Assembly: GCA_030744435.1 (NCBI GenBank)
Contig: JASLQO010000013.1
Span: 248,001-312,000, forward strand
Direction: 5' to 3'
Source of the DNA: JASLQO01 sp002327525
GTDB taxonomy: Bacteria > Pseudomonadota > Gammaproteobacteria > Pseudomonadales > Azotimanducaceae
Length of the DNA stretch: 64,000 bases
Below the pieces are notes generated by a model. It had not been told where the DNA came from. It was given only the letters and a program-made list of their open reading frames with translations, and did no database searches. Positions 34,483-43,321 of the stretch are shown here, one piece after another. Made by a program: the position numbers and the translations under genes. Positions within the stretch are counted from its first letter, which is position 1. Every line of letters starts with the position of its first letter.

Positions 34483-35670
34483 TCAGAACTCGGGCTGGGT
34501 GCAGACCACCGATTCGCCCAAGTATTCCTCAATGGCAGGCAGGTTGAAAGCGTCATCCTCCGATACGAAGGAAATACTGGTTCCGGTTTTGCCGGCGCGT
34601 CCCGTTCGGCCGATCCGGTGCACGTAGTCTTCCGCATCCTCGGGCAGGTCGTAGTTGATGACATGCGAGATGTCGTCCACGTGAATGCCGCGCCCGGCAA
34701 CATCGGTAGCCACGAGGTAGGCCAGTTCTCCCTCTTTGAACTTGTTCATCGTAGACAAGCGTTTGCGCTGCGGCACGTCCCCGGCCAATGGCTCGCACTT
34801 GATGCCTTTTCGGCTCAGCAGACGGAACAGGTGGTGTGTTTGATCACGCCGGTTGGTGAATATCAGTGCACGTTCCGGAGGAGCATTTTGCAGAAACTCG
34901 GTGAGGATCTGCGCCTTGCGGTCTGCGCTGACGAGCCAGAATTTCTGATCCACCGCGTCCGTGGCGACTGACTCCGGTGCGATGACGACGTGTTCCGGAT
35001 CGATGGTCCAGGAGGATGCCAGACGCATGACGTCGTCATTGAACGTGGCGGAGAAGAACAGTGTCTGACGCTCACGTTTGTGAGGTGTCTGATAGACGAT
35101 GCGACGTACATCGGGGATGAATCCCATATCGAGCATGCGATCGGCCTCGTCGATAACGAGCACCTCGACGCGTCGAAGATGGATGTCGCGCCGATTGATG
35201 AAGTCCAGCAACCGGCCCGGTGTGGCGATGAGGATGTCGACGGGTTGTCGTTGCAGGCGTTCTCGTTGCTTCTGGAAGTCTATGCCTCCGACCACGCACT
35301 GTGCGTTGATGTCCATATGGCGTCCGAGGGCGTTGGCGTCGCTCTCGATCTGCAGGGCCAACTCTCTGGTCGGCGCGAGTACCAGGGCTCGGGGCGTTCC
35401 GGGTGGCAGCGGGCGCTCCAGCGGTTTTTCCCACATGTGTGTGAGCATGGTGATGAGAAAGGCGGCGGTCTTGCCGGTACCGGTCTGAGCCCGGCCGGTC
35501 ACGTCATAGTCGGCCAGGCTCATCGGCAATACAGCACTCTGAATGGGTGTGCAGTACTGATATTCGAGGTCGTGGATCGCGTGCATCAGCGTCTCGGGCA
35601 GCGCGAAATCATGAAAGCGGTCTTTGTCAGGTGCTTCGGGCACGTCGAACTTTGCGGGATTCCAGTCCAC
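34483..35670 (-). CDS. rhlB: DEAD-box RNA helicase, RhlB-like
   Basis: 395 residues from GTG 35670, one base overlapping the aminotransferase stop, with GGAGGAA in front. DEAD-box motifs in order: F-region FALPETLMHAI, Q motif CTPIQSAVLP, AQTGTGKT, PTRELALQ, TPGRL, DEADRMLDMGF, SATF, then HRIGRTGRAGK. Length and the NFSDF-like start match RhlB, the degradosome helicase, rather than the longer RhlE or DeaD. The C-terminal tail is short and not strongly basic. Confidence 0.85.
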   Translation of the reverse strand: MDWNPAKFDVPEAPDKDRFHDFALPETLMHAIHDLEYQYCTPIQSAVLPMSLADYDVTGRAQTGTGKTAAFLITMLTHMWEKPLERPLPPGTPRALVLAPTRELALQIESDANALGRHMDINAQCVVGGIDFQKQRERLQRQPVDILIATPGRLLDFINRRDIHLRRVEVLVIDEADRMLDMGFIPDVRRIVYQTPHKRERQTLFFSATFNDDVMRLASSWTIDPEHVVIAPESVATDAVDQKFWLVSADRKAQILTEFLQNAPPERALIFTNRRDQTHHLFRLLSRKGIKCEPLAGDVPQRKRLSTMNKFKEGELAYLVATDVAGRGIHVDDISHVINYDLPEDAEDYVHRIGRTGRAGKTGTSISFVSEDDAFNLPAIEEYLGESVVCTQPEF

Positions 35671-36959
35671 TATTCCTCCAAATCTGCCGACGCTTCGAGA
35701 AGTCTCCGCGCGGTCACGAGTTTTACGCAGAGCGTCAGCAGTTCCAGCGCGAGTTGAAGATCTTCAAGGGTTGCGAAGGTTGGTGCGATGCGTATGTTCT
35801 TGTCGTCAGGGTCTCGGCCGTAGGGAAACGTGGCGCCCGCTGGTGTCAACGCGAGCCCTGCTTCGCGTGCCGTGTCGATGATTTCGGTGGCGGTGCCCGG
35901 TGTCACGTCCAGAGAGACGAAGTAGCCGCCGCTCGGATGGGTCCAACTGGCGATATCGAGATCGCCGAGCTCGGTGCTGAGTATTTGTTCCACAAGATCG
36001 AACTTGGGTGTGAGCAGCTTCGCGTGCTCGGCCATGTGTTCTTCAAGGCGCCCACCCAGAAAACGCGCGTGGCGTAGCTGGCTCACTTTGTCGGGGCCGA
36101 TCAGCATCACACTCAAGTGCTTCTCGAGGGTATCGAGCACGCTGTCGGAAGCACCGACGAAAGACACGCCACCACTGGCGTACGTGATCTTCGAAGTGGA
36201 GCCGAACAGCAGCACGTGATCCTCGGTGCCGGCTTCTAGAGCGGCCTGATAGAGGTCGGTCAGCGGTGCGCGAGGGAAGGTGAAGTCGTGCGCGGCGTAG
36301 GCATTGTCCCAGAACACCACGAAGTCGTCCGCGGCTGACGTTGCAGGCAGCATGGCCATACGCTGAACGGTTTCAGGGCTGTAGATGCAGCCTGTGGGAT
36401 TGGCGTATTTCGGCACGCACCATATACCCTTGATGTCCGGGTCTTGCCTCACCAGTTCTTCGGCACGTGCCATATCGGGACCGGAGTCGGTCATCGGGAT
36501 GTTGATCATCTCGATGCCAAGTGTTTCCGACATGGTGAAATGGCGGTCGTAGCCGGGAACCGGGGTCAGAAACTTCGGTGTGGCCGTTCGCGACCAGCGC
36601 CGTTTATCGCCCCACAGCCCCTGATTGAGAGCTGTCTGTGAGGCGATGTACATCAGAAACAGGCTGGAGTTGCCGGTGGCGATGAGGTTTTCGGCCGGTA
36701 CGCCCGTCAGGTCTGCGCCGAGTGCACGCGCTTCCGGCAAGCCCCGCAGGCTACCGTAGTTGCGGGCATCGGTGCCATCGCTTGCGATGTAGGATTGCAG
36801 TGGTTGATCGAGCGGCGCTGCCAGATCGAGCTGATCGGGGGCGGGTTTGCCACGACTCAGATCCAGCGCCATCCTGTTGCCCTGTGCGAGTTCCAGGTGT
36901 TGCGTCAGCTCGGAATTGAGTTTTTCCAGCGCCTCTCGGCTGTATTGGTCGAGCTTCAT
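35670..36959 (-). CDS. PLP aminotransferase of the PF12897 (aspartate aminotransferase-like) type
   Basis: 429 residues, longer than class I aspartate aminotransferase. PLP lysine in FGSTSKITYASGGVSF, Asp/Tyr in FWDNAYAAHDF, ATGNSSLFLMY phosphate region, VPKYANPTGCIYS (NPTG) and C-terminal NIRIAPTFA. The pattern fits the group once labelled alanine-glyoxylate aminotransferase and now seen as a separate aspartate aminotransferase subgroup. Substrate unknown. Coupled to argC upstream (one-base overlap) and rhlB downstream. Confidence 0.82.
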   Translation of the reverse strand: MKLDQYSREALEKLNSELTQHLELAQGNRMALDLSRGKPAPDQLDLAAPLDQPLQSYIASDGTDARNYGSLRGLPEARALGADLTGVPAENLIATGNSSLFLMYIASQTALNQGLWGDKRRWSRTATPKFLTPVPGYDRHFTMSETLGIEMINIPMTDSGPDMARAEELVRQDPDIKGIWCVPKYANPTGCIYSPETVQRMAMLPATSAADDFVVFWDNAYAAHDFTFPRAPLTDLYQAALEAGTEDHVLLFGSTSKITYASGGVSFVGASDSVLDTLEKHLSVMLIGPDKVSQLRHARFLGGRLEEHMAEHAKLLTPKFDLVEQILSTELGDLDIASWTHPSGGYFVSLDVTPGTATEIIDTAREAGLALTPAGATFPYGRDPDDKNIRIAPTFATLEDLQLALELLTLCVKLVTARRLLEASADLEE

Positions 36960-37903
36960 CAGACAAGTCCGGTGGTTTCGTCCACTCCCAGCATGAGATT
37001 GAGGTTCTGCACGGCTGCACCCGCGGCACCCTTGCCGAGATTGTCGTAACGAGCGGTGAGTAGTATTTGTTCGTCGTTGCCGAACACCATGATCTCCATG
37101 AAGTTGGTGCCATTGAGCGCGGTGGGACTCAGGTAGTTGCCGTCGAGAGCGGAAGCCGCACCGGGTTCGAGGACACGAATGAATGGTTCACCGGCATAAG
37201 TGTGTGCAAGCACCGCGTGTACGTCCGTGGCGCCACCCGACAGCGCTGCCACCGGCAGTGGTACTTGAGTGATCAGGCCCTTGTAGTAAAAGGCAACGGC
37301 GGGACTGAATACAGGTGCGTGCGCGGCACTGCTGTAGAGGTGCATTTCAGGCAGGTGTTTATGGGCGAGGGTCAGCCCGTAGGGCCTGGCTCCCCACGCC
37401 TGGCGATCGGCTCCGTCGCACTGGTATGCCTCGATCATGGAGCGTCCACCGCCAGAGTAGCCGGACAGCGCGTGTACGGACAGGTGGGTGTCGGCGGGCA
37501 GCAATCCGGCACGGATCAGCGGGCGCACGCAGAGAATGAACCCTTGAGGGTAACAGCCGGGGTTAGAAACGTACCGGGCGGTGGCAATGGCGTCTCGCTG
37601 GTCCGCATCGAGCTCCGGCAGTCCATAGGTCCAGTCCGAGGCCGTGCGGTGGGCGGTACTCGCATCGAGAAAACGGGTTTGTGCGCCTGCCTGCCTTGCA
37701 AGTTGCACGGTTTCGCGTGCAGCGTCGTCGGGCAGGCACAGAATGGCGACATCAGCCCGGGTCAGCGCTTCTGATCTGGCGCTGGGATCTTTGCGCACGT
37801 CTTCGGCGAGGCGGATGAGTTGCACGTCAGAGCGCTGCTCCAGGCGGCTGAAAATTTCGAGGCCGGTGGTGCCCACATGACCATCGATGAATACGCGTGC
37901 CAC
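36959..37903 (-). CDS. argC: N-acetyl-gamma-glutamyl-phosphate reductase, short type
   Basis: 314 residues, matching the compact type 2 ArgC rather than the 334-residue type 1. N-terminal ARVFIDGHVGTTGLEIF NADP site, catalytic Cys in SNPGCYPQG, and HKHLPEM histidine. Reduces N-acetylglutamyl-phosphate to the semialdehyde in arginine synthesis. First gene of a six-gene overlapping operon (argC, aminotransferase, rhlB, nitrilase, AI-2E transporter, hisC). Confidence 0.95.
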   Translation of the reverse strand: MARVFIDGHVGTTGLEIFSRLEQRSDVQLIRLAEDVRKDPSARSEALTRADVAILCLPDDAARETVQLARQAGAQTRFLDASTAHRTASDWTYGLPELDADQRDAIATARYVSNPGCYPQGFILCVRPLIRAGLLPADTHLSVHALSGYSGGGRSMIEAYQCDGADRQAWGARPYGLTLAHKHLPEMHLYSSAAHAPVFSPAVAFYYKGLITQVPLPVAALSGGATDVHAVLAHTYAGEPFIRVLEPGAASALDGNYLSPTALNGTNFMEIMVFGNDEQILLTARYDNLGKGAAGAAVQNLNLMLGVDETTGLV

Positions 37904-37981
37904 TGTCGTGTCCTGAGTGAGTTTTCTAGGGGCGCGGCATTGTAAGTAAGGTGGCGCTTCAGCGCTACCTGGGCGGTCGCA

Positions 37982-38007
37982 TAAAAGCCTGGGAATGTCC
38001 TCAGGCT
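37982..38007 (-). terminator. Intrinsic terminator after SDR gene
   Basis: On the minus strand AGCCTGAGGACATTCCCAGGCT forms a six-base stem with a further three-base inner pair and is followed by TTTTAT. It begins one base past the SDR stop at 38009, so it ends that transcript. Confidence 0.65.
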
Positions 38008-38008
38008 A

Positions 38009-38878
38009 CTACACCCCATGCTCCTGCCGGTATGCGCGCCACTTCTCGAATGCTGAGTTGATCGCACCCGCGCGTTTGTCCGTGATGGCCTGAATATTGG
38101 GATGTGTGAATATGTAGAGATCGTTTTCGCGTATCGCGTGCAGCACCATGTCGCCCACGACGGCGGGGTCGAGGGCGCCGGCCAGGAGGTTCTGCATGTC
38201 TTCAAAGCCTGCGGTTTCGTCTCTGGCGTCGCTCAAAACCATCGACGCAGTATCGGTTTCACTCTGAAGCGCCTCGGGACGGTTACGGCCGGAATCGAAG
38301 ATGCCAGTATCGACCACTCCGGGGCACAGAACGGATACCCCGATGCCGTGGGGTTCCAGATCCGCGCGCATGGTTTCCGATATGCCGACGACGGCGAACT
38401 TGGTGGCTGTGTAAACGGACAAGCCGCCGATGGCGATGTGGCCGGCCATCGAGGCGGTGTTCACGAAGTGCCCGCCTTCTCCGTGCGCCTTGATACGATC
38501 GGTGAACACCTGAATTCCGTTGACGACGCCGTCGAGATTAACGCCGGTGACCCAGTCCCAGTCCTCGTAGGACATCTCGTCGATCGTGCCTCCGACGGCG
38601 ACACCGGCGTTATTGCACACAACGTGCACCTTGCCGAAGGCTTCTTGCGTGGCCCTGGCGGCATTTTCCATGGCCTCGCGGTCGGTGACATCAACCTGAA
38701 GCGTGATCACGTCTGCGTTGCTCTCGGCGAATTCCTTCGCAACGACGTCGAGGGCGGCTTGTTCGATGTCGGCTATCGCCACCTTCATGCCAGCGGCCGC
38801 GAATGAACGCGCCATAGCGAGGCCCATGCCGCTGGCACCACCGGTGATGAATGCCACCTTGCCTTCTACGTCCTGCAT
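38009..38878 (-). CDS. SDR-family oxidoreductase
   Basis: 289 residues from ATG 38878, with AGGGGA upstream; the longer frame to 38998 would run into the ArsR operator. TGGASGMG loop, AIADIE after beta-2 (NAD preference), CNNAGVAVGG, Ser in TASMAGH, YTATK and a C-terminal extension beyond residue 230. Resembles SDRs acting on lipid or steroid-like alcohols, but that is only a similarity. Divergent from the ArsR regulator gene, ending in an intrinsic terminator. Confidence 0.86.
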   Translation of the reverse strand: MQDVEGKVAFITGGASGMGLAMARSFAAAGMKVAIADIEQAALDVVAKEFAESNADVITLQVDVTDREAMENAARATQEAFGKVHVVCNNAGVAVGGTIDEMSYEDWDWVTGVNLDGVVNGIQVFTDRIKAHGEGGHFVNTASMAGHIAIGGLSVYTATKFAVVGISETMRADLEPHGIGVSVLCPGVVDTGIFDSGRNRPEALQSETDTASMVLSDARDETAGFEDMQNLLAGALDPAVVGDMVLHAIRENDLYIFTHPNIQAITDKRAGAINSAFEKWRAYRQEHGV

Positions 38879-38961
38879 ACTTTCCCCTGTTTCTTTCTGA
38901 TTGAACGGCGACTCTATGCGTTCTGTCGCGGGAATGCTCTCATGCCGGACGCCCGGCTTGG

Positions 38962-38990
38962 TTGACATTTTTGGAATACAGGTACAACAT
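38962..38990 (+). promoter_or_regulatory. Promoter of arsR-type/exporter operon
   Basis: TTGACA (38962-38967) is a perfect -35. Seventeen bases on is a weak -10 (CAACAT, 38985-38990) lying inside the operator dyad. The ATG at 39020 follows closely with no clear ribosome site, implying a short leader. Confidence 0.55.
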
Positions 38991-39013
38991 ATGAACATCT
39001 ATTCATATGTTGT
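38984..39013. promoter_or_regulatory. ArsR/SmtB-family operator, 12-6-12 dyad
   Basis: ACAACATATGAA and TTCATATGTTGT are perfect 12-base inverted arms around CATCTA. The core ATATGAACATCTATTCATAT matches the known SmtB/CzrA operator core (TGAACA...TATTCA). It overlaps the -10 region, so binding would repress transcription. Confidence 0.75.
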
Positions 39014-39019
39014 TATTTT

Positions 39020-39343
39020 ATGAGAGCTGAAGTAGAGAATCTGAGTTCCAGCGAGGACATTGTCCAGCTTGCAGACATGTTCCGCCTCATGGGCGACGCC
39101 AGCCGACTGAGCATCATCTTGGTCTGTCTTAAAGGACCGACCAGTGTCGGGGACATTGCACAGCGGCTGGGCCTGTCCGCATCGCTTGTCAGCCACCACC
39201 TGAGGCTGTTGCGCGCGGCCCGGGTATTGCGAGCGGAGCGGCGCGGCAAGCAGATGTTCTATTGTGCGGCGGACGACCACATTGAATGTGTAATCGGTGA
39301 CATGGTGGCTCATATTGGTGAACCCACTGAGGAGACGGACTGA
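39020..39343 (+). CDS. ArsR/SmtB-family metal-sensing repressor
   Basis: 107 residues. Winged helix with SASLVSHHLRLLRAARV as recognition helix. The C-terminal helix has Asp85, His87, His98 and Glu101, which line up with the alpha-5 zinc/cobalt site of CzrA (Asp84, His86, His97, His100), with Glu in place of the last His. There is no CVC arsenic/cadmium motif. Its operator sits immediately upstream, and the next gene is a CDF-like exporter, so it probably derepresses metal export when Zn or Co binds. Confidence 0.85.
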   Translation: MRAEVENLSSSEDIVQLADMFRLMGDASRLSIILVCLKGPTSVGDIAQRLGLSASLVSHHLRLLRAARVLRAERRGKQMFYCAADDHIECVIGDMVAHIGEPTEETD

Positions 39344-40026
39344 TGGCGGACTGCGATAGCTGTGCCTCAGACGCACTCGATGCCGGCGAAACCTCGTTGA
39401 GGCGGGTGTTGTGGATCGCGTTGATTGCGAATTTTGGGATGTTCGCGGTGGAGCTTGTCGGGAGCTGGTGGGGCGATAGCATGGCTTTGCAGGCGGATGC
39501 GCTGGATTTTTTCGGTGATGGCGCCAACTATGCCATCAGCCTCTTCGTGCTGGGCATGGCTTTGCGCATGCGCTCGTATGCGGCGCTTTTCAAAAGTCTG
39601 AGCATGGCGCTGTTCGGGCTCTGGGTGATCGCATCCGCCGTGCATCGCGCCATCACCGGTTCTGCACCAGATCCGTACACGATGGGCAGCATCGCGATAC
39701 TGGCGCTCGCCGTGAACCTCGGGGTGGCCGGTTTGTTGTATCGCTATCGCAGCGGTGATGCCAATCTTCGCTCCATCTGGTTGTGCAGCCGCAACGATGC
39801 CATCGGCAACATAGCGGTGATGGTGGCGGCGACTGGTGTTTTGACGCTGGGCACGCGGTGGCCGGATTTGCTGGTTGCCACGCTCATTGCATCTCTGAAT
39901 CTGTGGGCGGCAGCGCAGGTTGTCCGGCAGGTGGGACAGGAGCTGCGCTCGGTACCGGTACGAGCCATTAGCCCTGATATAGCAAAATCTACGCACCCAG
40001 AGCACCTCCGGCTCAATCAGGGTTAG
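39343..40026 (+). CDS. Cation diffusion facilitator-like metal transporter
   Basis: 227 residues, overlapping the repressor stop by one base (TGATG). About six helices. Helix-two motif ALQADALDFFGDGANY has the Asp-x3-Asp spacing of CDF metal-binding sites, and helix five has SRNDAIGNIAVM (Asn-Asp in place of the usual His-x3-Asp). The N-terminus is Cys/Asp-rich (CDSCASD). No cytosolic C-terminal domain, so shorter than CzcD. Likely exports zinc, cobalt or a related divalent ion under control of the upstream repressor. Confidence 0.8.
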   Translation: MADCDSCASDALDAGETSLRRVLWIALIANFGMFAVELVGSWWGDSMALQADALDFFGDGANYAISLFVLGMALRMRSYAALFKSLSMALFGLWVIASAVHRAITGSAPDPYTMGSIAILALAVNLGVAGLLYRYRSGDANLRSIWLCSRNDAIGNIAVMVAATGVLTLGTRWPDLLVATLIASLNLWAAAQVVRQVGQELRSVPVRAISPDIAKSTHPEHLRLNQG

Positions 40027-40039
40027 ACGGAGCGTGGAT

Positions 40040-40846
40040 TTACACAGAGCGCCAGAACCACCGAAACAACCACCAGAACGCAAACAGAGTGCCCACGGGA
40101 ATGAGCAGGGTCTGCACGATGAACACGACCATGAGATTGACCATCTCACCGATGCTGCTCTGCACCTCGCGCTGCAGCGAGTTCACGCGCTCCTGCGCCG
40201 AAATACGCTCACCCAGCCAATCAAACCATCCACTGTCTTCCCGGGTGGCGGCATTTCGGGTGTTGGCGAGCTGGTCACTGATTTCGGTGATGTTCTCGAT
40301 TGCCTCGTTCTGGCGTGATTCGAGAAAGGTACCATCTGCCCACACCACGACCAGGGCGGTGAGCGTGAACAGGAAGCGGGTGAAGACGATGGCCCCGCAC
40401 ACCCTTGCAATGAGGCTCTGCCAGGGGCGTGCAGCCGGGATCCAGATGACGGCGAGCAGAATCAGCACCGCAGCCGTCAATGTGATGTTGAGCCATGTGC
40501 CGGCGAGGATATCGGTCATCAGCGCCTGTGTACCGAGTGAGGCACTGGCGGCCAGCGCCAGCCACGAGAAGCGCTCCACCAGGTCGTTCAGCGGATCGAG
40601 AATCTCACCTATAGTGATGGTCATTCCGACTCCGACCGGTTGAACCGCGATCTCAGTACCCTGTGCTACTGATATCACGCCATTGAGTGTGCGCGCGATG
40701 GCGTAGGTGGCCAGTGCCCGCGTGAAGGTGGCATCGGTTTGCGCTATCGCGGAGCGGTCGAGACCGCCGTGCCAGGAAATCGCCATGACGGCAACGAGGA
40801 TCACGGTTATCGTCACGCGACGGGCCGGGGTGTCGATGTCCAGCAT
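40040..40846 (-). CDS. Membrane protein of unknown function, 268 residues
   Basis: Starts at ATG 40846 with GGAG eight bases upstream, three bases past the previous stop; the longer frame to 41041 has no support. Helices near residues 12-28, 88-103, 120-137, 147-165 and the C-terminus (FIVQTLLIPVGTLFAFWWLF). A soluble, charged segment (about 170-230) separates the last two. I recognise no family. Last gene of the esterase-miaE-glycosyltransferase operon. Confidence 0.65.
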   Translation of the reverse strand: MLDIDTPARRVTITVILVAVMAISWHGGLDRSAIAQTDATFTRALATYAIARTLNGVISVAQGTEIAVQPVGVGMTITIGEILDPLNDLVERFSWLALAASASLGTQALMTDILAGTWLNITLTAAVLILLAVIWIPAARPWQSLIARVCGAIVFTRFLFTLTALVVVWADGTFLESRQNEAIENITEISDQLANTRNAATREDSGWFDWLGERISAQERVNSLQREVQSSIGEMVNLMVVFIVQTLLIPVGTLFAFWWLFRWFWRSV

Positions 40847-40848
40847 AA

Positions 40849-42045
40849 TCAGGCTCCGGTGGGCAGGCCGCGCCAGGGTCCGCGCGTACGTTGTGCTTCG
40901 ATCATTCGGGTTCGATGATCGCCTGCGCCATAGAGCCCCTGCAACGTCGGCTCGATGGGGCAATCCGGGTGATAGCGCCGCGCCTCGTGGATGAAGCGTA
41001 GCGTTCTGAAAGCATCGAACCACCCATGCAGGGCCCGCCATCGTGGCCTGCCAGCGCGATACTGCGATCGGGTCTTTGCGAGAAGGCTCGAAAAGCCGAG
41101 CGCCTTCATCAGTTCGACAGTTTCGGCCTGCGGGCGCACCTCACGCTCGTGTGCCAGCGCGTCGATCCAGCCGATGGCGTCCTGCAGGAGTTCGAAGCTC
41201 TCGGAGGCGTAACTCAGAAAAGGGCGTTGCATGTCGGCGATTCTGGGTCCGGTGCCGAAAGGAACCCTGTGGGATGCTCTGGCTCGTATGGACAGTTCCG
41301 GTGTGTGCGACAGGTAAACGGGATCCACCTTGGCCAGTTTGTTGAGCAGGTAAAAGTCCTCCGCTGCATTGCGGCGAGGGAATCCCCGCACTTTGCAGTA
41401 GCTGTCCACCCTGACTGCGAGCGCGCCGCCGAGCGTGTGAAATGCGTAGCGTGAACCCGCCCAGCCGAGCCGTTCCACGTAATAATGAAGGTGCCAGTCG
41501 TATGTGCGGGCGCGCTCTTCGAGTCCCGAGTCGGGCTCGTGTCGAAAGGCAAACACGGCTGTGCCTGCCTGGCCGGGCAGTCTCGGCGGATAGGATTCGG
41601 GCAGCGACACATCCGCATCGGTCACGTAGATCCACGGGTTTTCGATATCCCCGCGCCTGATCAGTGTGGCGGCTATGTCTGCGCCTATCTTGCGTGCGCC
41701 GCCCACCCCCTCGCGTCGAGGTATGGGTTGGGAGACGCGCTCGATCAGTAGCAAGTCGTAGCGTGCACGTCTCACGAGTTCCACCGATTGCCCGTGGCCG
41801 CCTCCCCGACGTCTCAGATTCCGAAGCAACTCCTGGGTACGTTGCACAGCGGGGGCGGGTGCGTCATCCGGTACGTTGACCACAGCGATGAGTAACGTAT
41901 CGTCGAGTGCAGGGGCGAGCCGGTCCAGAAAGCCGGGTTTTTCGTCGTAAACAGGCACGACGATGGCGCGTGCGCGCGAAAGGGGCGCTTTTGGGATGGC
42001 CTTGCACTCGGGTGCGGCATAGTGCTTCAGATATGTATGGGTCAA
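40849..42045 (-). CDS. Glycosyltransferase family 2-like protein
   Basis: 398 residues. GT-A-like start AIVVPVYDEKPGFLDRL, followed by WIYVTDADVSLP (DxD-type nucleotide-sugar site), HTLGGALAVRVDSY and RNAAEDFYLL (a D in the typical ED motif). No membrane helices. The donor and acceptor are unknown. Overlaps the miaE stop by four bases and precedes a membrane protein that could host it. Confidence 0.7.
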   Translation of the reverse strand: MTHTYLKHYAAPECKAIPKAPLSRARAIVVPVYDEKPGFLDRLAPALDDTLLIAVVNVPDDAPAPAVQRTQELLRNLRRRGGGHGQSVELVRRARYDLLLIERVSQPIPRREGVGGARKIGADIAATLIRRGDIENPWIYVTDADVSLPESYPPRLPGQAGTAVFAFRHEPDSGLEERARTYDWHLHYYVERLGWAGSRYAFHTLGGALAVRVDSYCKVRGFPRRNAAEDFYLLNKLAKVDPVYLSHTPELSIRARASHRVPFGTGPRIADMQRPFLSYASESFELLQDAIGWIDALAHEREVRPQAETVELMKALGFSSLLAKTRSQYRAGRPRWRALHGWFDAFRTLRFIHEARRYHPDCPIEPTLQGLYGAGDHRTRMIEAQRTRGPWRGLPTGA

Positions 42046-42659
42046 TGCAGGCCTGCGCGAAACGGCAGGCGGGAGACGATGGCGCCTTCGGCTTCTACCA
42101 GTTCGGCGAGGCGCGCATCCACCGCGTCCGGATCGCAGTGCGAGCGTGCCAGATCGATGAAGAGTTGCCAGTGGCGCCCCTCGCTCTTCGTAATGGCTTC
42201 GAAAAAACGCTTCTCGTCCCCGGCGGGGAGCGCCTCGGCGACGAGACCAAAACGCTCGTGTCCACGCCGTTCCACGACCGCCGCCACCAGCAGGCGATCC
42301 AGCAGGAATTTTTCCGGCCCACGCCGAATGAGGTCGTTCAGCGTACGCACGTATGCGTCCCTGGTATCGGGCCCGGGTGCAATACCGCGAGCGGTGAGTA
42401 GCCGGACGACTTCGCGGTAGTGGCCGAGTTCTTCGACGGCGAGGTCCGCCATGGCGTTCAGCAGAACGGGTTTATCCGGATAGTGTGAGGCGATGCTCAA
42501 GGCCATGCCGGATGCCTTTTTCTCGCAGGACGCATGGTCCCTGAGAAAGGCGTCAAAATCGGCCATGACCGCATCGAGCCATTCGGGGTGAGTGGGGACG
42601 ATGTTCAGGCGAACACCTGATTGAGCCACCCGGCGATGTCGCGAATCTCCTCCGGACAT
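42042..42659 (-). CDS. miaE: tRNA-(ms2io6A37) hydroxylase
   Basis: Up to 205 residues; the start is uncertain. ATG 42659 overlaps the esterase gene by 55 bases, and GTG 42629 is a likelier start. Di-iron hydroxylase features: CEKKASGMALSIASHYP, AVEELGHYREV (ExxH), VERRGHERF and SEGRHWQLF, all as in MiaE, which hydroxylates the isopentenyl side chain of ms2i6A37 in tRNA. The overlap with glycosyltransferase and esterase genes suggests a mixed operon. Confidence 0.88.
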   Translation of the reverse strand: MSGGDSRHRRVAQSGVRLNIVPTHPEWLDAVMADFDAFLRDHASCEKKASGMALSIASHYPDKPVLLNAMADLAVEELGHYREVVRLLTARGIAPGPDTRDAYVRTLNDLIRRGPEKFLLDRLLVAAVVERRGHERFGLVAEALPAGDEKRFFEAITKSEGRHWQLFIDLARSHCDPDAVDARLAELVEAEGAIVSRLPFRAGLH

Positions 42660-43255
42660 ACCTGGTGCCCCATGCCGTACTCACGCCACTGTACGTGGTA
42701 GTTCAGCGCCAGCAGGGCTTCCCGCGAGGTGATGGCGCGTGTGATCGGTATCATCGGATCCATCTGGCCATGGGCCATGAAGATCGGTATGTCAATGTTG
42801 GCGAAACTCACGCGATCGGACAGGTGTTCGTGGTCGTGAACGTACGTCGACAGCGCCATGATACCAGCTAGCCGTTCGTTGAAGCTGAGGCCGAGCTGCA
42901 GGGCGATGACCCCGCCCTGGCTGAATCCGGCGAGCGCGATACGCTCGTAGGGCGTGCCGTTCGCGGCTTCCGCCTCGATTAGTTCGGCCACCGCGTCGGC
43001 TGCCGCCTGGATGTCCTGTTCACCTGAGAGCGGTGCGCCGGGATCGATGTCGTACCAGGCACGCATTTCCATACCGGCATTGATGGTCACAGGGCGTACC
43101 GGTGCATTGGGAAACACGAACCGCAAGTTGGTGTTCAGATCGAGCATGGGGACGATGGGCTCGAAATCGGTGGCGTCCGCGCCGAGGCCGTGCATCCAGA
43201 TCACGCTACCGGTGGTGCCGTCGCCGGTTTCGACTTCCAGGGTTTCCAATGTCAT
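42605..43255 (-). CDS. Alpha/beta-hydrolase carboxylesterase/phospholipase family
   Basis: 216 residues from ATG 43255; the longer frame to 43408 lacks support and crosses the divergent gene. Carboxylesterase/acyl-protein thioesterase family: oxyanion WMHGLGADATDF, nucleophile Ser in LAGFSQGGVIAL, Asp in AHGQMDPMIP and His in YGMGHQVCPEE. Family members cleave short acyl esters or deacylate lysophospholipids. First gene of the operon leading to miaE. Confidence 0.92.
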   Translation of the reverse strand: MTLETLEVETGDGTTGSVIWMHGLGADATDFEPIVPMLDLNTNLRFVFPNAPVRPVTINAGMEMRAWYDIDPGAPLSGEQDIQAAADAVAELIEAEAANGTPYERIALAGFSQGGVIALQLGLSFNERLAGIMALSTYVHDHEHLSDRVSFANIDIPIFMAHGQMDPMIPITRAITSREALLALNYHVQWREYGMGHQVCPEEIRDIAGWLNQVFA

Positions 43256-43321
43256 GAGTAGCCGCGCTCTTTTGGGAGCGGGAAGTATCGGACAACCGCG
43301 CTTTATTGCAATAATGAAGCG

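Noticed and set aside
33745..34971. Plus-strand open frame of 408 codons
   Set aside because: Antisense to the nitrilase and rhlB genes, whose catalytic motifs are intact; no recognisable domain.
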